From contig CAJNOP010000499.1 of assembly GCA_905250075.1 (NCBI GenBank), forward strand, positions 73,612 through 137,611: a DNA stretch of 64,000 nucleotides. Reading direction: 5' to 3'. This DNA comes from Rotaria sp. Silwood1 (Eukaryota; Rotifera; Eurotatoria; Philodinida; Philodinidae). This document shows, in pieces, positions 21,521-33,204 of the stretch (within the stretch, counting starts at the first letter, position 1; each line of letters opens with the position of its first letter). A program made the translations under genes and the position numbers. The notes beneath the pieces were generated by a model. It worked only from the letters and a program-made list of their open reading frames with translations. It did not search any database and was not told where the DNA came from.

Positions 21521-24278
21521 CGTTCCGGTAAGGGCAGAATGTTAGAGTCGACCCATCGCATACAAAGAAAACAGACTTAAGGAATTATAGTCTTCATCTT
21601 TTCCATGAAAACTGCTCTGACGAGCATACTCTTCATTAATAGTCAAGGGATTAAGGCATTGTTTGTGTTATAGATATTTTTCTTCTACATGACCTGCGGA
21701 AGACGTCCACTAGCGATTTCAGCAGCTCTCACCACAAGCTACAAATGTGAGATATAAATATTCTCTTAACGTCAATTATTTGATGGTGTGATTGTGTATG
21801 TGGATATAGATGAAAGAAATACATTCCTACTCATACACACACACTTTGAATCATTTTTTCTACTTGATACATGTTTTCACTGTTTCCTTATCCTTTTATT
21901 TCGTCACTTCTTAAACGACAAACGAAAAGAATGCTTAACGTCGTTTTGTTTTTGTTATGAAGCTTACATGTTCAATGGCAAGTAGAAATACAAAATTTGC
22001 CTTGCATATTCAGTGTTATTCTTTGTTTTACAATGAGAAAAGTCAATATTTGTTCTGTCATTACGATCGTCCATTGAAGGAGCAAAATTCAGCATAGATT
22101 TATTTTTGAATAGAAAAGATTTCATTGGTGATTATTGTTAAAAAAACATTTTCTCATGAGATCCATGTAAAAGTACCACCTGATGAATTTTTTGCGTTTA
22201 CGTCTTGCAGTTTCATTGAAAAGATGATGTCCTGCTTCTAATGCTCTGTATGTTTTACATTAAAAGTAAACGAAAACGATGTACTAATTTATGACAAGCT
22301 ATAAAGAATAATGAACGTACTTCATTTATTGTTCACAACGAAAATGAAAACAAGAAACAAGCCGTAGTCGTTCGATTGTTTTTTGTTGAAAGAGGATGAG
22401 TAAAGTTTTGCAACTAAACACTTTTGGCAATCAAGCTTCAGAATAGGTTTAAGAATAATTTCCTTTTTCAAATTATATCAACAAGGAAGAGTCTCTATAT
22501 CACACGATCCTTGTAAGCAGAGTATGAACTATTAACAGCAACATCATATATTTTTCAGAAACATGAGTGATCGTACTAATGGTATTTTGGAAAAAAAAAT
22601 TAGTATTTATTATTCAGCAACCTAGAGATTTTTCACTTTATCAGGTCTTTATGAAAGAGCAAGTTCATGCAAACAAATCAAATACAATTTTGTCGCCGAT
22701 TTGTATAGCTTTCAGAGAAGAAGAAAGAAAGAGAGAACAAATATATAAGTAGTGTCCCACTTCGCCCTATTTCGCACAAACAAACCGAAAAAAACAAAGA
22801 ACCGATCAATTCAAAAGTGAGCATTGCTTTGTTTGCTTTCAATTTTTTCAGCCGCATTAAGTTGACTACTAATTCTTATTGAGAAAGAAACTAATACGTG
22901 GTAACAAAGTCCTTATTTCAATATATATTTGTCCTCTGCCTATGTGCATCATTGAGGCAGTCTGAAACAAGGCCTGAAACTGCCTGAAATAGTCAAAACG
23001 GTATAATTAGTATCCTAAACGACAAAAAAACGGTAGGCATTTTCGCCGTATCTGACAGCTTTCTTTCAGCTCAGATTATGGGCCGTTTAAGACCGTTTCT
23101 GTCGACTAACGATGAGTGGTAATAGAGCCCTATTATAGATGTATTTATGTTCTTTGCTTCGTTTTTTGTTCTTTACGACTCACTTAATCTATCTCGATTC
23201 AGTTTTATATTTCACTCTACATATGTTTCCTGATAGTATGAGATATATTGTTATATACATAGGATCTTTACATACAAATGAACATGCCAAAATTTGTACA
23301 AAGCATCAGAATAACAATATGTACATACAAAGAGACGGATTATTTATTTAAAAAGAAAGTAAACGATGCTTTCCAAAAAGATTAACTCATCATTATAAGA
23401 TTCACTGAGTTCAAATTCAAAACATTTGTGAATAAGAGCATTGCCATCGGCATTTTCTTCTGGTTGCAATCGTTTTCGAGCTGTTATTATCGATATGAAA
23501 TGGCAAGATCAGGACTAGACCTAATAGCCTTCTAATTGTGTATCAGTTCTTAAAAAGAATCAGCCCTATCACCTCATCTACGGTGTTTACCTATTACGAA
23601 AAACGATGAATGAATATTCGAACATGTGTGTTTTCTTTGAATGACTTGACAATCGAGAAGACGTTTATCATCATGAAGCATAACGAAGAAATCTTTCGGA
23701 GAGTTGTGCATCATATCATTGAATAGATCCCAATATAATATATGAAATAGCTCAGGAAAGTAAATCGTGATCTCACATTAACAAAAACAGTTACTAAAAA
23801 TTAAAAAAAAGAGTGAAAAGAACTTTGATCTCAACGAAGAGTTTCATAGAATCATTTGCATATGCTCTAGTTGGTGATAATAGTTAATAGTATTTAGAGT
23901 TGTCTATAAATATTATTAAAAGGTGTTCAAAGATGATTTTTAGACACTTCTTTAAAGCTATGAAAGTGCCATGAACACACTGAAAAACTAGAAGTTGTAC
24001 AGACAAACGTTTCAAGTGGCACGTGAACGGTCACAGTAAAGGATATTTAGCCTCTTAGAAATTTTATCTCAATAAATCTTAGTGAGTAGGAGGATCCTAT
24101 AGCAGCTTCAAAACTATTCATTTTTGTTGCCTTATATCTTTCCGAAAAAAAGTCATCAAATAAAGATGAAAAATTTGAAATTTACTCTTGGATTAATAAT
24201 AAGATCTTGTGAAGAGTTTATGTTAAGATTAGAAGATTATCTAGTAATAAAGTGCCTGAAAAGATTGAAATCAGAGAA
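21521..24278. other. Gene-poor AT-rich DNA
   Basis: No gene supported. Short frames such as 21788-21985 and 22567-22752 lack domains or splice support. A stretch at 22940-23000 repeats CTGAAAC/CCTGAAA a few times. Confidence 0.4.
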
Positions 24279-24560
24279 AAGACGTGTAAGTTTTCGATAT
24301 GTTCAACACAACATTTTCAAACATAAAAAAAAGAAAAAGTGTTAGAACTATATGTAAACATTCTCTTTTTTCTGTCTTATAGTAATGTTGATAAACATTG
24401 CAATGCAAGGGAGAGAAAAGTATGTTGTTGTCGCATTTCAGTGTTTGTCAACATTACTATAGAAAGAAAAAAAAGAATGTTTACATATAGTTCTAGCACT
24501 TTTTCTGGCTTTTATGTTTGAAAAAATGGTGTGTCGAATGCCTCTAAAGGTTACACGTCT
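24279..24560. mobile_element. Palindromic MITE-like element, 282 bp
   Basis: Left arm 24279-24406 and right arm 24433-24560 pair almost throughout. The shared blocks are AGACGTGTAA at the tips, then TTTCAAACATAAAA, AGAACTATATGTAAACATTC and TATAGTAATGTTGA. The loop is about 26 bp. No coding capacity. Short frames on both strands here are by-products of the palindrome. Confidence 0.75.
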
Positions 24561-24918
24561 TTTTTTTTGAATAAAAGTAAAAAAATGATAAACGAACTCA
24601 TATTATTAGCATTGTCATTTATTAAATTTATTTTGTTTAGCAATATAAATGAAATCAGAGAATAGCACGCATACATACTTGAAATGTTGTTTTTGGATAT
24701 TCGTAGGCTTCTATGGCAACGACCTCAATTTTTTTTTTACTTTCTATTGTTCAAAAATAGCGCGATATCTTCTTGTACGAGAAAGTAATATGAAATTCTC
24801 TACATGCTTCATCATGGCAAAAGTTATTTCTTATTTATATTGACTCAAAAATAACCAAATTGTTTTGAATTATTGCCATTCAGATTGCATCACTTGACAT
24901 CCATCAAAAGACACACTG
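24561..24918. other. Upstream region of the ADP-ribosyltransferase gene
   Basis: AT-rich, no gene or clear promoter motif. Confidence 0.35.
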
Positions 24919-25977
24919 ATGGCTTCTACCGCATCTTTATCTAGTAAATCGTCCACTCGCATTCAGTGGATGTATAATTCGATTGCAAACTCATTTTCAA
25001 AGTCCCAGCCAATCGGCTGGCGTCTTTATTCAGATGTGGAAAATATGATCATTGAAAAAGCATTTACAGCTGGTGAAACTCATGTGATGTTAGATGATTA
25101 CAACATTGATTTGACACGCAATCTTCAAATCTCCAACAACGATGTCAACAAACAGCTACATGGCAAACGAATGGTATGTTGTATAAATGAAAAACGTTTG
25201 CGGGAGGAAAGATTCATGCCCAATCCTGTCGCTCCCAAACGTTCTTTCGGTGGTCTATACGGCTTTATATCACCTTTCGTCAAAGAAACAGTAAAAGACT
25301 TAGAGCTTACAAAAGAACAGTTACCTTCGAAAAATGAAGCAATAGTTCCAATACTCGTAGAAAAAGCTGCTCTAGGTATCATTCAGGAAGGACAGAAAAT
25401 CGGAAAATCACGCGAGGCTGAACATATAGCTAAATTATTAAGGGAGAAGAAAGAAGCATGGAAGTGCTGTGCATATCTCTATTCCCTGGAGAGCTTTTTA
25501 TACCAGAAATTGAACGAAACTATGCGCTTAATATGAAATGCAGAGCACGAACAAGTCTGGCGAAGTAAGGTACGCACATTTGGTCCATTTTGTCTGCTGT
25601 TATGGGATAATCCATACAACAATAGAGTATCCAGACCAGGAACAATACTTTATCGTGGAGCCAAACTGTCCACCAATTCGATCGCCTCATTCAAGGCTGA
25701 CTGTTCGAAAAATCCCAGACCATTGCGCTCCTTTCAAGCGTTCACTTCGTGCACTCGAAACCGCCATATAGCTGAACTATTCGGTAATGCTTTGTTTATC
25801 ATGGAAATACAAGTCACTTTCACTGTTGATCTCAGCCCACTATCTGAATATCCTGATGAAAAAGAAGAGCTATTATTTCCTGGTGTTTCCTTTACAATTG
25901 ATCGGATGGAGCTGGATAAAAAGAAGAACAAGCACGTGATTTACTTAACTCTTCATCAAAAGCATAGCAGTAAGTAA
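24919..25977 (+). pseudogene. WWE plus mono-ADP-ribosyltransferase, one in-frame TGA
   Basis: One frame of 352 codons broken only by TGA at 25534-25536 (codon 206). Residues about 30-85 form a WWE-like domain (WRLYSDVENMIIEKAF, MLDDYNIDL). Residues from about 190 match arginine-type ADP-ribosyltransferases: SLESFLYQKLNETMRL before the stop, then ILYRGAKLS with the NAD-binding Arg246, SFQAFTSCT (the STS-type motif, 271-279) and KEELLFPG. Aligned on the LLFP step, the catalytic Glu is Glu317, but the first Glu of the ExE pair is Lys315. Such enzymes attach ADP-ribose from NAD to proteins; WWE domains bind poly-ADP-ribose or ubiquitin-system partners. The stop removes the whole catalytic part unless it is read through. 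No other lesion is visible, so the break is recent, tolerated or a sequencing error. Confidence 0.8.
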
Positions 25978-27264
25978 ACATAATCTTTCACTGAATATTT
26001 ATTTTTGCTGTTATTTATGTAGTTTACTCATACTCTTATTTCACCCTATTTTTCTATTGGATTGCCAGCTTTCTTTCTATCAGCCCGATTTCTAATATAT
26101 TTTAAATCAAAAGTAATGCAATACTGTATTTAACTTAACTAGATCAGAATAATTTAATACCAGAAAGTTAAAAAGATAAATAGGATAAAATCTAATTCCG
26201 ATAAACACGTGAAGGTCTAAACATTCAGGGGATGATGTATAAAGAAGTATTTGCAACCGAACTCGTACAAACAGCGTAAATTATAGATAAAACTTGCTCT
26301 GATCACTGAAAAAAAAATTCTTTTAATTATTGAGAGTGTACATACCTACATAATCTTCTCCGCATTTGTGGTCTCTTTCTCTATCATCAATAAACTTAAT
26401 CAAAGAAAGAACAATTTCCGTTTGTAATGAAATTTGTGAAGATTCACCTACAATCTTGATCACCAGTTTTTGAGAATATAGTAATGGTGTTGCTAGAGAC
26501 ACGAAAATGATTGGAACGTAGCAAATATTATCTAAAACCAAGGAGATATCAATTAGTCTGCATTGAAATATAACAAAAAGGAACTCTTAGACACATTAAT
26601 TCATCAAAACCTATTGATTTTACACTCATACTTCAATCTTTCTATGATATATGCTTTATTCTGATCGAGTAATTACCTTATTGATTAATATTATCTGTAA
26701 AGGATTTCTAAATACTCAATGGTTACGGCCATCTTGAGGATGACGTTGGATGAAGGTAGACATGAAAAGAACTCTTACCCTCACCCACCCTCGTCCTCAC
26801 GAAGTTGTTGCGAAGTATTTATTCTTCAAAGGAGACAACAGTGCGCTGCTTTGATTGCGCCAGATATCTGGACTAGATCAGACATGAATTTAGATAAGGA
26901 GCGATTAAATTATTTATTCCTCTTTTCCAGAAATTTTCTCAGATTTTGTTAAAGAAAAATAAAGGGAAAACAACTTCCAACTACTTTGAGTGAACTCTGG
27001 AAAGGTTTTTTTCAATATAAGGACCACTTCTCCCTATGCTCTATATATCCTACAACAGTCACTGTGTTGGAACACAAAAAAACTGGTCATAACGCGAATC
27101 CTTCACAAAATTTCAACTTTAAAATACAGTTAGGTGCTCAGTAGGCTCCTATACTATCGAAGACAGATAGTAGACATTAACTATATTTGCAAAATGGTGC
27201 GGTTATGATGAATCCACAGCTCTTCTAGAGTCTATTTTGTATCGTTCGAGACGACATATTTTTC
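25978..27264. other. Intergenic DNA
   Basis: No supported gene. Contains an inverted repeat at 26735-26800. A minus-strand frame (26323-26541) has no recognised domain. Confidence 0.4.
26735..26800. repeat. G-rich/C-rich inverted repeat, diverged
   Basis: Left arm TGAGGATGACGTTGGATGAAG, loop with GAAAAGAACTC, right arm TTACCCTCACCCACCCTCG. Weaker left arm. Confidence 0.55.
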
Positions 27265-27272
27265 ATCACAAC

Positions 27273-27480
27273 CAGGGTTGTCGATTGTTTTTAGAAGGGG
27301 GGAAGAAAATGACACCAGTGTTCATTAGGTCGTACCGTACCCCCCCCCCCCTCGGGCTTCCATACAATCGGTCATTTCTCCCAGCAACCGTAAAAAATTG
27401 GCAGACAGCATTAAAAATTTTCGCAGACAGACAGGCAATTTTGGGAGGATAGCTCCATCCCTCCCTAATCGAAAAGCCTG
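27273..27480. mobile_element. hAT-type MITE with perfect 8-bp target duplication
   Basis: A 208-bp element starting CAGGGTTGTCGATT and ending, on the other strand, CAGGCTTTTCGATT. It is flanked by ATCACAAC at 27265-27272 and 27481-27488. CAG...CTG ends plus an 8-bp duplication identify hAT. It contains a poly-C tract near 27341-27352 and no open frame of its own. Confidence 0.85.
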
Positions 27481-27577
27481 ATCACAACCGCAAAATATTT
27501 TCTCACATAAACCGCACAGTGCTACTACATGCATATGAAATCTAGTTAATAACTTCTCTTTTCTGCATTCTCATTAG

Positions 27578-27807
27578 AAGCTGATCAACATCAACTAATC
27601 AAGAACTCTTCATACTCCACTGTAACAGATAGCAGTACTTACGGTGATTATCTTGATTCTCTTCGTGCTGATTTTTGTGCTCGTGCTGCCCATCTTCGTC
27701 TTCGTCGTGACTCGCATTCTCTCTTTGGATATGGTGCTGCTGATGGTACCTCTATTTCTAAGTCTGCTCTTCGTGATGGTTATGATTATGATTGGTATGA
27801 GAATTGA
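27578..27807 (+). CDS. Orphan 3' exon of an unrecognised gene
   Basis: After a strong acceptor (TTTTCTGCATTCTCATTAG) a frame runs 230 bases to TGA at 27805-27807. The peptide is low in AT-type residues and reads as real protein: TVTDSSTYGDYLDSLRADF, CARAAHLRLRRDSHSLFGYG and DGYDYDWYEN. It is strand-consistent in codon choice (many CTT, CGT, GCT and TCT codons). No upstream exon was found; the hAT MITE and poly-C tract lie where the preceding intron would be. Could be the end of a real gene or a stranded fragment. Confidence 0.4.
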
Positions 27808-27944
27808 AATAGAACATACTTGAAATCAGATTTTGCTTTACGTTAGCATTTCTATTGACGTTGAATTTTTGATTGATATTGATTTTTCTTGCAATAAAGA
27901 AATATTATGTTCTTGGAAAGAAGTTTGTTGATTTTGAATGTATA

Positions 27945-28005
27945 GATGGCATGTATGCGTTGGAGATTGTGAGTATGAATAATCAGAATACCCACACCCA
28001 GAATA
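27945..28005. repeat. G-rich/C-rich inverted repeat, weak copy
   Basis: Left arm GCATGTATGCGTTGGAGATT then GTGAGTATG, loop AATAATCAGAA, right arm TACCCACACCCAG. Confidence 0.5.
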
Positions 28006-31000
28006 GTATAGACATTTTTTTATCGTTTTTGGGGGAAGTGATAAACCAGCTGGACTTGACCTACACCCAATTTCGCTCATAATAATCATCCAAAATCTTC
28101 TAAATAATAAAAATATTTGTCATCTTTTACAAACGGATTGAGTTTAGATTTGTAAATATATATATATATGCCAAAAGCATTTCTTTTTTTTGAATGAAGT
28201 AATTGATACTTTCTATTTTCATGGCTTTTTTTTGTAGAGAAATTCAATACTGTATTATAGTTCTTCATCTCTCTATGAACATTAGCAATAATACATTAAC
28301 TATTTCTGATCACTTCACATATCTCATAAAGATTTTCTTTACCGATCATCTTGATAATTTTTTTTATGCTATTCATTAAAACTAATCTAACATGGCATGA
28401 AATCATCCACAATGGCCAGTTTGAGTTCTTCAATAGAAATTCGTAGAAGTTCTGTGTAGATTGACAAGGGTGTGACATGTAGAGGGTGGTTGTGGGTAAT
28501 AATGAATGTGGATGTATGAATAAACAGGAAACATACACCAACACTGACACCCACACCTTTTCAATATCACTTTTGGCTTTGACTGAGAACATGATTTATT
28601 CTTTCGAATTTTAGAGAAAAAAAACACAAGGGGTGAACACAAGTCAGTAGAGCGAGATAGTATGTTATATGTGGACACCTATTCGAATCATTAATAATGC
28701 AAACGAGAAGCTTAATCAGGTATCACATACGACTGGTTTTCTTGAATTTTGATAAAATCGTCCCGCTTGACATTGAGCGAGAAAAAAAAGGATCTCATGA
28801 AAATTGTCGATGGCTCATACTCCTATCAATATATTTTAAATAATGATAAAAAGTACGCTGTGTTATCATATGCAACTAATCAGCTATTTTCTTAGTATCT
28901 GCTTCTTACAGTACGCAAGTATTTAAAGAATCTGACCTCTAAGTCTTATCCTTTTGTTCATCGTAAAAAAGAGACTCTTTCTTATCTTTACTATCGAGAT
29001 AAGTCAATGTAAAATAATGAAAAATGAAGTGTCTTTCTCTTTAGTTCTACAAGTTTGCAGTCACGGCCGCTTTCATGCATGTGCACGGAAAAGAAAAGAA
29101 AAGAAAACGAAACTTTTCACATACACTGTACTCATCTTTTCTTTCTTAGAAAGCGTCCGACAAAGCTCAGAATGCACAATGAAAAAGGACAGAGGAAGAA
29201 AGAATCTAATGGAAATTCCATTATCCTAAGTATAGATGCTCTCTTCATTAGCATCCACATTCTTGTTATTGGATTATGAATGGGTTTTTCGAGTTGAATA
29301 CTTTTCTATATATTGGTACAGGTACAGATACACATATTGTTTTTCGTCTTTCACAGTCAGTAAATGGTTTGAAAAAGTTTTTTCTATTTTTCCATTATCG
29401 TATAAATGAGATCAGATCGAACCGAAAGTATGAATCATTTCTACTGATCTGATCTTACTATCATCGGTTAAAAAACCATTTGAGTAATATATAATTTTCA
29501 ATGAATTGATTTACATGCATACCAACCATAAAAAAATATCATTGAATATTCTTCAATGATAAACAATGATAATAGTTTCAACAAACCAAAAAGAGACAGT
29601 TCAACATAAATTAGGAACTAAAAGACAGAATCAACACATAATAGTGTAGGAAAAGATGTATATGATTGTTATTGATTTTTTTTAGATTAGAATAAGATAC
29701 GTAAATTAATGCATTATCGTTTTGAGAAGATAATCTTGTAAATCATATGAATCAGAACATGATTCACGAGAGATGACACAAAAAAGTGCTATTTGTAGAC
29801 TAAATAAATCGAAAAAAATGAGCCTTGAAGAGTTATTTAACATATGATACAAATAAATCTTGAATTCGATATTTATAGACTATGATAAAAAAAAGAAAAC
29901 GTGATTGAAGAACTATGCAGCATGATGATGAAGAAATGTGTCTCAAAATAAACAAAATAAAACAATATCACTGTGAATACTAACAGCAGCTACATCGCAT
30001 TTTCACATTGTGATCCTGCAGGCATGGGGCTAATCACGTTTTTTTGAAAAATAAACAAATGATATAGAACGATTTAAAATTATGGCTCAAATATCCTCTT
30101 CAAAGTAATATATTGAAGGAGAACGTTAAAAATGTTTTATTCAACAGCTGATGAAGTTTAATGATTAACAACTTCAATGAAATGAAAATATGTCTCTCGA
30201 AGAATTCTTTTAAATTTATTCAATGAAAAACTGATTATTGATCACGATCTCAATAGTTGAATGACTAGTCAACTACTGATAAAATCATATTTCATCAATA
30301 AAAGTAATTGAATCGGTTCGGTTCGGTTTGAGTTGGACCTTGATCATCTAGCTGATTATCCTAGATTCGGAACAGTTGTAACGCAAAAAAATTTACTATC
30401 AATCACATGTGTAGAGTTTTTATTTCCATTACAATAGCAGATGACAACAATTTACAATTTGAAAATATTGAAGTTTTTGAATATTAATATCGAAGATCGA
30501 TAAGAGAATTAGAACTATTGAGAATAAAAAAAACATATTGTTTTTAAATAATTGAAGTCGAATTTGTTCAAAAGATACGCTAATGATTCTATTAATGACA
30601 TATTTTTGTTTCTTTCGAAAAGACTCGTAAAAAAAATCAATTGAATTCAAACTGTAATTATGTTAGACTTCTTTTTTCAAAAATCTGCGTTGCATGATAT
30701 TTCAATTGTTACACTTGCTTTCTTCGATGCATCATTCCATTAGAAAAACAAATGTGCATCAAAGTCTATGAGTCATCGACAAATTTCAATAAACGTGAGT
30801 TATCATTCTTCAAGCATTCCTTGTGACCTGTGTTTGGTACATCGAAAAAGAACGGCGGCTCTGCTTTGCTACTCTAAGAGTCTCAAAAATAGCAGCTCAT
30901 ATGAATTATCATGAGGTTTTTTTTATGGAGAAAACAGACGAATGGCTTTGACTAAAATATTTCTATGATTAAAAAGCTGTTTGATTAATTGTTGGTCTGG

Positions 31001-31334
31001 AAGGAATTATGAACTATACTACCATAGAAATCAAACCACTGTGCTTAAAATCTTGAAAATCTAAACTTCGAGTACGACTAAATGCATTCATTGTTTAAGT
31101 TTAAAATAAACAAAAGAAAGTCTTACGACCAAAAAAAAAATTTAAACATATAGCTGAATCATGTCCACTGTTGTTACTGAATCCATTGTTAATGATTGTT
31201 CTCCGACTGGAAATCATCGAAACAATGAGAATTATAGTTCGTTGTTTTCTACTTAGGCAGCAACGTATTTGTGACTTCTTTTAACCATATCTAATTGACC
31301 AATCAGAAATTCATTTCGAAACATTGTTTAGACA
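28006..31334. other. Gene-poor AT-rich DNA
   Basis: No gene supported. Holds one inverted repeat (28467-28560), a TA microsatellite at 28156-28169 and small hairpins such as ATCATTGAA...TTCAATGAT at 29540-29562. Confidence 0.4.
28467..28560. repeat. G-rich/C-rich inverted repeat
   Basis: Left arm AAGGGTGTGACATGTAGAGG then GTGGTTGTGGG, loop AATAAACAGGAAAC, right arm ATACACCAACACTGACACC then CACACC. Confidence 0.7.
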
Positions 31335-32157
31335 ATGATTTTGTCCTATATGATGACTTCTGACGCAATAAACATGCTTCGTATGACTGAACATGGAAAA
31401 ATATTCAACTTTCTTTTTTATGGCGACGCCGTTGCTGCAAAAAAGAAACGGCTGACACATCTATGTATGATACGAATTGATTGGTTGACTTGTTCGATTT
31501 TTTGTCCATTCTTTGTTTCTTGTCCCTTTAAAATGGAAAACATGATTAAAAATTGCCAGTCTATAGAAAATTTCATAGAAATGACATCTTCCATTTCTGT
31601 TGAAAAACAAACACTACTAGTATTTTGTTATTGCTTGTACATAGCAATGATGGTTTCTTGTTTCATGACCGTCATGTTGAATATCAACAAGTACTCCATT
31701 TATCGTCAATATGAACTTGATGCAAAAGATTTCTCGTTGCAAACAATCTGTTGTATCGATGATGTCGTCTCACGTTCTCAGGAAATGGAAAGTTCCACAT
31801 TGACGATAACTAATACTACATTTCTAATTTCATTCAAAGTAACTTCCAATGGAAATAGTACAGAACTATCATTTGAAGAATGGTCAGTTCCTGTACCACT
31901 CAAACCGAATCTGGTCAGCATAATCATACAAATGCCATTAATTTTATATTAATCTATATTTCTTCTATTGTTTTTAGATAAACAGCACATATTTATGCTT
32001 TATTGATCCAAGTGATATTCGACGACGACCGCGTCAACATAAACCGAATGTAAACTTGGCTCTCAATGCTGTTATCGGTTATCTTTTAATACCTGGATCA
32101 ATATTCGGATTAGGTGTCATTGTAGCACTAGTCATTTTCATTAGTCAACGGTTATAA
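31335..32157 (+). CDS. Two-pass membrane protein, possibly BK channel beta-subunit-like
   Basis: Two exons, 31335-31913 and 31978-32157, joined across a 64-bp GT-AG intron, giving 252 residues from the first ATG. A better start may be the ATG at 31533 (MENMIKN), giving 186 residues. Membrane segments are TLLVFCYCLYIAMMVSCFM and, near the C-terminus, IPGSIFGLGVIVALVIFI. The loop between them has Cys residues, NTT and NST glycosylation sites, and ends with YLCFIDPSD. Two membrane passes, a Cys-bearing outer loop and a CxxDP motif before the second pass recall KCNMB subunits that tune BK potassium channels. The resemblance is by topology and one motif only. Confidence 0.55.
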
Positions 32158-32309
32158 ATGATTTAAAAACCATGTCCATCAATTCTGTTTCGTATATGAA
32201 CATATCCTACTAATTCAACATAAATAACCAATTAGTTTTTTTTAATTATTCAGTTTTTATTCTGGAAAATAAATGAAAGCTCATAGAAAGTAGAACGAAG
32301 ACATCGAAT

Positions 32310-32548
32310 TGTGGGTTGTGAAGTGTGGGTGTGGGTGTTAGCAGCGTAACCAGAATTTTGACGGTGGTGGGGCGATGATGGAGCTCTAGCTGCCGAAATT
32401 CTGCTCAATGGTGGGGCTTGAAATGGAATTTGGCTGGAGCAAGTTTCTTGGATGGTGTGGCTGAGCCTCACCTGGCCATACCCTGGCTACGCCACTAGTG
32501 GGTGTGGATGGGTACCTACTCTTCACGATAACCCCCATACCCACACTC
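32310..32548. repeat. G-rich/C-rich inverted repeat split by a hAT MITE
   Basis: Left arm GTGGGTTGTGAAGTGTGGGT then GTGGGTGT. The MITE at 32339-32497 follows, then the left arm resumes (GGATGGG). The loop has ACTCTTCACGATAA and the right arm is CCCCCATACCCACACTC. Removing the MITE and one duplicate restores a normal family member of about 72 bp. Confidence 0.8.
32339..32497. mobile_element. hAT-type MITE nested in an inverted repeat
   Basis: A 159-bp element flanked by the 8-bp direct repeat GTGGGTGT at 32331-32338 and 32498-32505. Terminal repeats are TAGCAGCGTAACCAG and TAGTGGCGTAGCCAG (12 of 15 match). The 8-bp duplication supports hAT. Because the target itself is a repetitive GTGGGTGT tract, chance similarity of the flanks is a small concern, but the terminal repeats lie exactly at its edges. 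Confidence 0.75.
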
Positions 32549-33204
32549 TTATTGCAATTATGAGGGTGTTGACAGAATATGGATCACTGAAATGAATCTC
32601 CACGCCCTGAATTATGTAATCCCGTGTTATAGATTTTTATGGCATATATAGATGAAAAACTCGATATGATTAGGTCTGTTATTGAATAAACGCGCCATTT
32701 TTGTCGATATAGCATTTGTCGAACGTTACGAGCAACAACTATATGCATATATTGATCTCCTTTCGTTGTTCTTTTCTTCCTAGGAAACAGAATTTTTTTT
32801 GCATTCCTCCGTCGCATTTTTAGTTGACACATGCTATGAGATTCGTAAAGAAACAAGTAACAAGACACGTTTTTTCATTTGATCTGTCTCTTTCTTTAAA
32901 GTGTACATAATTCTAAAATGCATTCAACGGTAAGTAGAATGGAGTAAAATTGTAAATTAGCTAGTCGAGAGTAAATAACAATGATATTTTCACCAAGCCT
33001 TTTCACATTAACTGCGAAAAAATATTCACATGTTTTTCTGCCCTTCCTTGTCACAGTTTAGTCATATAACGAGTACACGCTGCTTGAAGATGTCGCTTTG
33101 GTACAGCTGAAATGTAGATGGATACAGAAGAAATGTGTAGATTTGTCTTAAGCCGAGTTTATGTTTTTGTACGAAGGTTTACAGATGTGAAATGGTTGTT
33201 ATAG
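32549..33204. other. Intergenic DNA before the F-box gene
   Basis: No gene supported; AT-rich with no clear TATA box at a suitable distance. Confidence 0.4.

Noticed and set aside
29055..29279. Lys/Arg-rich frame
   Set aside because: Arises from purine-rich AAAGAAAAG runs; no domain or conservation signal.
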